Assembly (NCBI GenBank): GCA_016290215.1
Contig: JAEETH010000038.1
Span: 1-34,831 of the forward strand
DNA length: 34,831 bases
Origin: Bacteroidales bacterium
GTDB lineage: Bacteria; Bacteroidota; Bacteroidia; Bacteroidales; F082
Direction: 5' to 3'
Shown: positions 31,615-34,831 of the stretch, one piece after another
How positions within the stretch are numbered: the first letter of the stretch is position 1
How the letters are laid out: the number at the start of each line of letters is the position of its first letter
Position numbers and translations under genes: made by a program
The notes under the pieces: model-generated
Told to the model about the DNA's origin: nothing
The model's input: only the letters and a program-made list of their open reading frames with translations
Databases searched by the model: none

Positions 31615-32868
31615 TTACTCCAGCACGAGTTTCCTTGTGGCGACAGCCCCATTCTCGTCCGTAATGTGCAGCATATACACGCCTTGCGCCAGGCCTTTCA
31701 GGTTGATTTCGTTGGCGTTTCGGACGGTTTTAAGCAACTGGCCTATGGCGTTGTAAACCCTGACTTCAGCGGTGGTTGTGCCTCCGATGTGAACAATGCC
31801 GTTTGTTGGGTTAGGCAATACGGTGACACCGTCGTTTTCATGTTCTTCTACGACACCCGTTATGGTGGCCGTGGCGCAAACAGGTTCCGATTCTTCCTCG
31901 CCGTAAACTGCTGTGACACAATATTCAACATCGATGCCTTTCGAGAACTCTGTATCGGTGTAATAGGTTTGGAAAGTACGAGGAATCTCAGCAATCAGTT
32001 CATCGTCGCGATAGACGCGATAACCGGTTAGAATCTCGCCGCTACGGTTCCCTGATTTCGCCTCGCTTACTTTAGGACTGGCCAAAGTAGCGGAAACGCA
32101 GACATTGTTCCATAGTCCAAGTTCAGACAAGCTAAACCAACTCATATCGTTTGTTCTCCATAAATCGCTTTTCCATGGCACCACATTCCCATTATTCACA
32201 CCCAATATCAGGGAGGATGTAATGGCGTAACCACCAATCCAATATTCGGTTCCCTCATTGATAACAATACTATCTTCAACGCTATATGTATTCCATTGTT
32301 CAGTAACATATTCATAAGTGGGCTGATCATATATCAAGACGAGATCGTCCATATTGCCCGTATATATTTTAATCCCATAATGCGTTGTTTGATTTGAGGG
32401 TGTCCAAGGCACGAAAGAAATGTCTTTAATAGTCCATCCAACAAAAGGCTCCAAATCAGATGGTTCAAAACGATTTGCCCCAACTTGTTCAACCACTCCG
32501 CCAGGAGAAAAAAGCACATCATCAATGTCCTCGTTGCTCCACGATAATCTGGCCTCAGTTATGCCCACGGGCACATTCCATGACAACAAAACCGAATCAT
32601 TTTCGCCGACTTGTATATTTAACTCTGAAACGGGGAATAGACTTTGTTTATTACCAGAACTTTTTTCCGACGGTAATAAGGAAAGGGCGCGTTCTGTCTG
32701 CTTTCTGTGTATAGCGTCTGATTCGGGCTTGTATTGCAACAGTTTTCCTACCGCCTTTTCGCCTATAGTTCCTATTCTCATATACAAGTCCCCATGTTGC
32801 TTGCTTACTTGTGCAAAGCCCAAGAACGACAGGGAAAACATTCCCAAAAGGAGTAGTACTTTTTTCAT
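31615..32868 (-). CDS. T9SS Type A sorting-domain protein with Fn3-like domain
   Basis: The 417-residue protein has an SPI signal (MKKVLLLLGMFSLSFLGFAQ). A cleaved-adhesin/jellyroll-like region (about 90-235, with LSWNVPVG, WTIKDISFVPW and YWIGGYAI) is like those in gingipain/haemagglutinin adhesins. It is followed by an Fn3-like domain (about 250-335, GYRVYRDDELIAEI). The protein ends in a Type A sorting domain (about 345-417: VLPNPTNGIVHI, VYNAIGQLLKT, GLAQGVYMLHI). It is probably a surface adhesin or a small secreted protein. The middle of the gene is visibly more AT-rich than its flanks. It sits between gatE and gatD on the same strand but has its own promoter and hairpin, so a functional link to them is not indicated. 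Confidence 0.85.
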   Translation of the reverse strand: MKKVLLLLGMFSLSFLGFAQVSKQHGDLYMRIGTIGEKAVGKLLQYKPESDAIHRKQTERALSLLPSEKSSGNKQSLFPVSELNIQVGENDSVLLSWNVPVGITEARLSWSNEDIDDVLFSPGGVVEQVGANRFEPSDLEPFVGWTIKDISFVPWTPSNQTTHYGIKIYTGNMDDLVLIYDQPTYEYVTEQWNTYSVEDSIVINEGTEYWIGGYAITSSLILGVNNGNVVPWKSDLWRTNDMSWFSLSELGLWNNVCVSATLASPKVSEAKSGNRSGEILTGYRVYRDDELIAEIPRTFQTYYTDTEFSKGIDVEYCVTAVYGEEESEPVCATATITGVVEEHENDGVTVLPNPTNGIVHIGGTTTAEVRVYNAIGQLLKTVRNANEINLKGLAQGVYMLHITDENGAVATRKLVLE

Positions 32869-32891
32869 AGGATATTTTTTTGTTTTCGCGG

Positions 32892-32922
32892 CAAAAATAA
32901 TCATGTTTTTCAAAGAAAGCAA
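32892..32922 (-). promoter_or_regulatory. Promoter of the T9SS protein gene
   Basis: On the minus strand TTG (32920-32922), a 20-base spacer and TATTTTTG (32892-32899) lie 24 bases before the ATG. Confidence 0.55.
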
Positions 32923-32976
32923 GAAAAGTGACTCTTTTTTGCCTATGTCTTTAAAGGAAAGTATTATAATGAAAAC

Positions 32977-33030
32977 CGCCGCACAAGACCAAAAAGCCCT
33001 ATGCGGCGATTCTAATAATTCGAATTAGAA
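32977..33030 (-). terminator. Hairpins after gatE
   Basis: On the minus strand a first inverted repeat (TTCTAAT / ATTAGAA, 33010-33030) begins 5 bases past the gatE stop. It is followed by CGCCGCA / TGCGGCG (33002-33008 with 32977-32983) and a TTTTC tract. The long loop of the second stem makes it a moderate terminator. Confidence 0.6.
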
Positions 33031-33035
33031 AAACG

Positions 33036-34831
33036 CTATTTGATGTTGTTAGCCAATTCTTTCATTTCGATGTTGCCCATCGCTTCCCGCATTTGACCCA
33101 TAATCCAGTTCATGCGGTCGAGGTCGGTGCAGGATTTCTTCTTCGGCGCAAAGCCAGCGCAAAGGTTGTCGAGCTTGGTCAAAAGGTCATCTTTAGCATA
33201 GCGCTTGAAGCCCATCTTGTTCAACACTTGCTCCATTGGCAGCGATGCGTCTTCGACCAATGAAGGAGCCATGTTCCAAGCCAGACGGGTGTCCAAACCT
33301 TGCTCTTTCAAGAAAGCGAAGAGTTTGTACAAAGTCTCGCCGTTGAACTTCGAAGCAGCGTTCTTGCCCAGCAGGTGCTTGAGTCTCATGCCAACAAAGC
33401 GACCCACGGTGCGGCCATCTACGCCGAGTTTCTCGACGGTCTCGGCCATGGCGGGGAACCAGTTCTTTGCGAAGATGTAACGGAAACAGTCCTCCGGCAC
33501 GTTCCACTCCTTGAGTTTGTAGTAACGGTCGATGATCTCGGTAGGCATCTCGGCACGCAGGGCCTTGATGAAGGCGGGGTCGAGCGGGATGGGAGCCGAG
33601 TCGGTGTCGGGATACATACGGTCGGCACCAGGCAACACGCGCTCGAAGATGGTGATGCCGTTGCAGACGGCCTTACGGGTCTCCTTCGGCACGCCGTCCC
33701 AAGCCATGAGGCAACGCTCTTCGATGGTCTCGATGGCGGTGGGCATGTCGTTTTGCGGTCCCCACACGAGGATGAGGGCATCTTCGTCGGTGGCATGGAC
33801 ACGCTTGGCCAGCTTATGCCATTGCGAATGGGTCAGCACGGGTTCCAGCATCTCGTCATGGAGCATGTTGGGACGCTCGAGGCAGGCGATGACCTTCAGG
33901 CGGTCGGCGATTTCGTCGGCAAACATCTTGCCAGGTTGCGTGAAGTGCGACAACACACCACGGAACTTCGGCAACTTGACTAGTTTCAGTGCACCACCCT
34001 TGGCCTTGTTGTCGAGGATGGGCAGGTAGTCGGTCGGGAACGACACATCGGCCACTTCCACCTTCCAGCCTTCTTTGCCGACCTCGCGGTTGAGGCGCTC
34101 TTGCAGTTGCACCAGCGACCACTGTCGGAAGCACTCGTTGTGCGACAACTCGGGGATCCACTTGGCATGTTGCACACCCTTCAACTCGATACGGGTGCCA
34201 CCCGTGCAGCTCACGTTGACGTCTTGGCGGCCAGCGCCCATACCCGTGCGGACCAAGCCCGTGCTGCGGCCGAGGAAGCGGATGTATTCGCAGGTCTCGC
34301 GCAGTTCGTCAGGGTTCTTGCAGTCGGGATAGGTGACGGTCTCAATCAACGGCACACCGAGGCGGTCGGTCTGATAGATACGGCGGTGGCCGATGTCGCT
34401 GATCTCGCGGCAGGCGTCTTCCTCGATGCTCAACTGAATCAGACGGATGTCCTTCTTCGGCAGCTTGAGCAGGCCTTCCACGCCCACGATGGCGGTACGT
34501 TGGAAGCCCGTCGGGATGGAGCCGTCGAGGTATTGTTTACGGGTGATATGCACCTCACCCACGATGTTCAGGTTGGAACGCAGGGCGATGATGATGGCGT
34601 TGTGCAAAGCCTCGCGGTTGATGGGGAACGGCGGGGTGTCGTCGATGTCGTAGGTGCAGGCGGTACCGTTCTTGATGCGGTAGACGATTTCCTTCTTCGT
34701 CTTGAACTCCATCAAGGCCGTGCCGTCGTATTCGCCTAACTCTGAAAGGGTGGGGCGCATGTGACGGATCAGCTCGGCATCGTAGTCCTCAAACTTGTTG
34801 AATTGTCTGGCGGGACAGTGGCAAAACAGCT
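33036..34831 (-). CDS. gatE: GatE-type Glu-tRNA(Gln) amidotransferase subunit, 5' end outside window
   Basis: GatE phosphorylates and amidates tRNA-bound glutamate using ammonia from GatD. About 597 residues are in the window, and the frame is open at the right edge, where LFCHCPARQFN precedes the first internal Met. RPTLSELGEYD and RKQYLDGSIPTGFQRT (34494-34541) are GatE-like and unlike the GatB forms. The middle has a GAD-type insert (about 33740-34070; LPKFRGVL, FADEIADRLKVIACLERPNMLHDE), as in archaeal GatE and absent from GatB. GVPKETRKA and GADRMYPDTDSAP match the GatE region after the insert. The C-terminus is the YqeY-like helical tail. Roughly 20-30 N-terminal residues are missing. 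GatB is rejected on the GAD insert and motifs. Confidence 0.9.
   Translation of the reverse strand, partial: LFCHCPARQFNKFEDYDAELIRHMRPTLSELGEYDGTALMEFKTKKEIVYRIKNGTACTYDIDDTPPFPINREALHNAIIIALRSNLNIVGEVHITRKQYLDGSIPTGFQRTAIVGVEGLLKLPKKDIRLIQLSIEEDACREISDIGHRRIYQTDRLGVPLIETVTYPDCKNPDELRETCEYIRFLGRSTGLVRTGMGAGRQDVNVSCTGGTRIELKGVQHAKWIPELSHNECFRQWSLVQLQERLNREVGKEGWKVEVADVSFPTDYLPILDNKAKGGALKLVKLPKFRGVLSHFTQPGKMFADEIADRLKVIACLERPNMLHDEMLEPVLTHSQWHKLAKRVHATDEDALILVWGPQNDMPTAIETIEERCLMAWDGVPKETRKAVCNGITIFERVLPGADRMYPDTDSAPIPLDPAFIKALRAEMPTEIIDRYYKLKEWNVPEDCFRYIFAKNWFPAMAETVEKLGVDGRTVGRFVGMRLKHLLGKNAASKFNGETLYKLFAFLKEQGLDTRLAWNMAPSLVEDASLPMEQVLNKMGFKRYAKDDLLTKLDNLCAGFAPKKKSCTDLDRMNWIMGQMREAMGNIEMKELANNIK

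Noticed and set aside
33036..34831. GatB of the bacterial GatCAB complex
   Set aside because: The GAD insert and the RKQYLDGSIPTGFQRT and GADRMYPDTD motifs are of GatE type, and GatD is nearby. No gatA or gatC is present.

Overview
The window looks like chromosomal DNA of an anaerobic member of the Bacteroidales (Bacteroidota). Many genes are preceded by the Bacteroidota promoter box TAnnTTTG, usually with a TTG/TTTG element about 17-24 bases upstream, and Shine-Dalgarno sequences are rare. Several products are SPII lipoproteins, and two secreted proteins end in Type IX secretion (T9SS) sorting domains. A methylmalonyl-CoA decarboxylase operon suggests propionate or succinate fermentation, and the [FeFe]-hydrogenase maturase HydG suggests H2 metabolism. 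There is no CRISPR array, no intact transposase, and no rRNA or tRNA gene that I can see.

Layout, left to right. 1-1056 is the N-terminal part of a TPR lipoprotein with a transmembrane segment. 1418-3207 holds hydG and its TM1266-type putative regulator. 3340-3997 is a HepT/MntA (HEPN/MNT) toxin-antitoxin pair, followed by guanine deaminase. 4661-8069 holds a small lipocalin-like lipoprotein, a GH89 alpha-N-acetylglucosaminidase and a DUF1566-like lipoprotein. 8071-13724 holds a DUF1846 protein, glyA, a gene remnant, a DUF3089 lipoprotein hydrolase and tyrS. 13727-14613 is an overlapping DUF6922/AbiEii-like pair. 14689-19690 is an envelope block: GDPD and a SPOR amidase, divergent from an LptD-like protein. 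19790-22997 holds a T9SS-exported double-thioredoxin protein and a fucose/arabinose-isomerase-like protein whose gene carries two in-frame palindromic repeats.

23713-28472 is the sodium-pumping methylmalonyl-CoA decarboxylase cluster, transcribed leftwards: epimerase, carboxyltransferase alpha subunit, OadG-like subunit, biotin carrier, and a beta subunit with an unusual N-terminal extension and an internal insertion. Together these would convert (R)-methylmalonyl-CoA, after epimerisation, to propionyl-CoA while exporting Na+. 28564-29685 is an AAA+/DUF4143 ATPase with a striking palindrome at its promoter.

The right end (30051-34831) encodes, on one strand, GatE (running off the window), a T9SS-exported protein, and GatD. 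GatD and GatE are the two subunits of the tRNA-dependent amidotransferase that is usually described as archaeal. A 63-bp remnant of a second gatD C-terminus lies just beyond gatD. This bacterial GatD/GatE locus is the most notable content of the window. The in-frame palindromes in the isomerase-like gene and the modified decarboxylase beta subunit come next.
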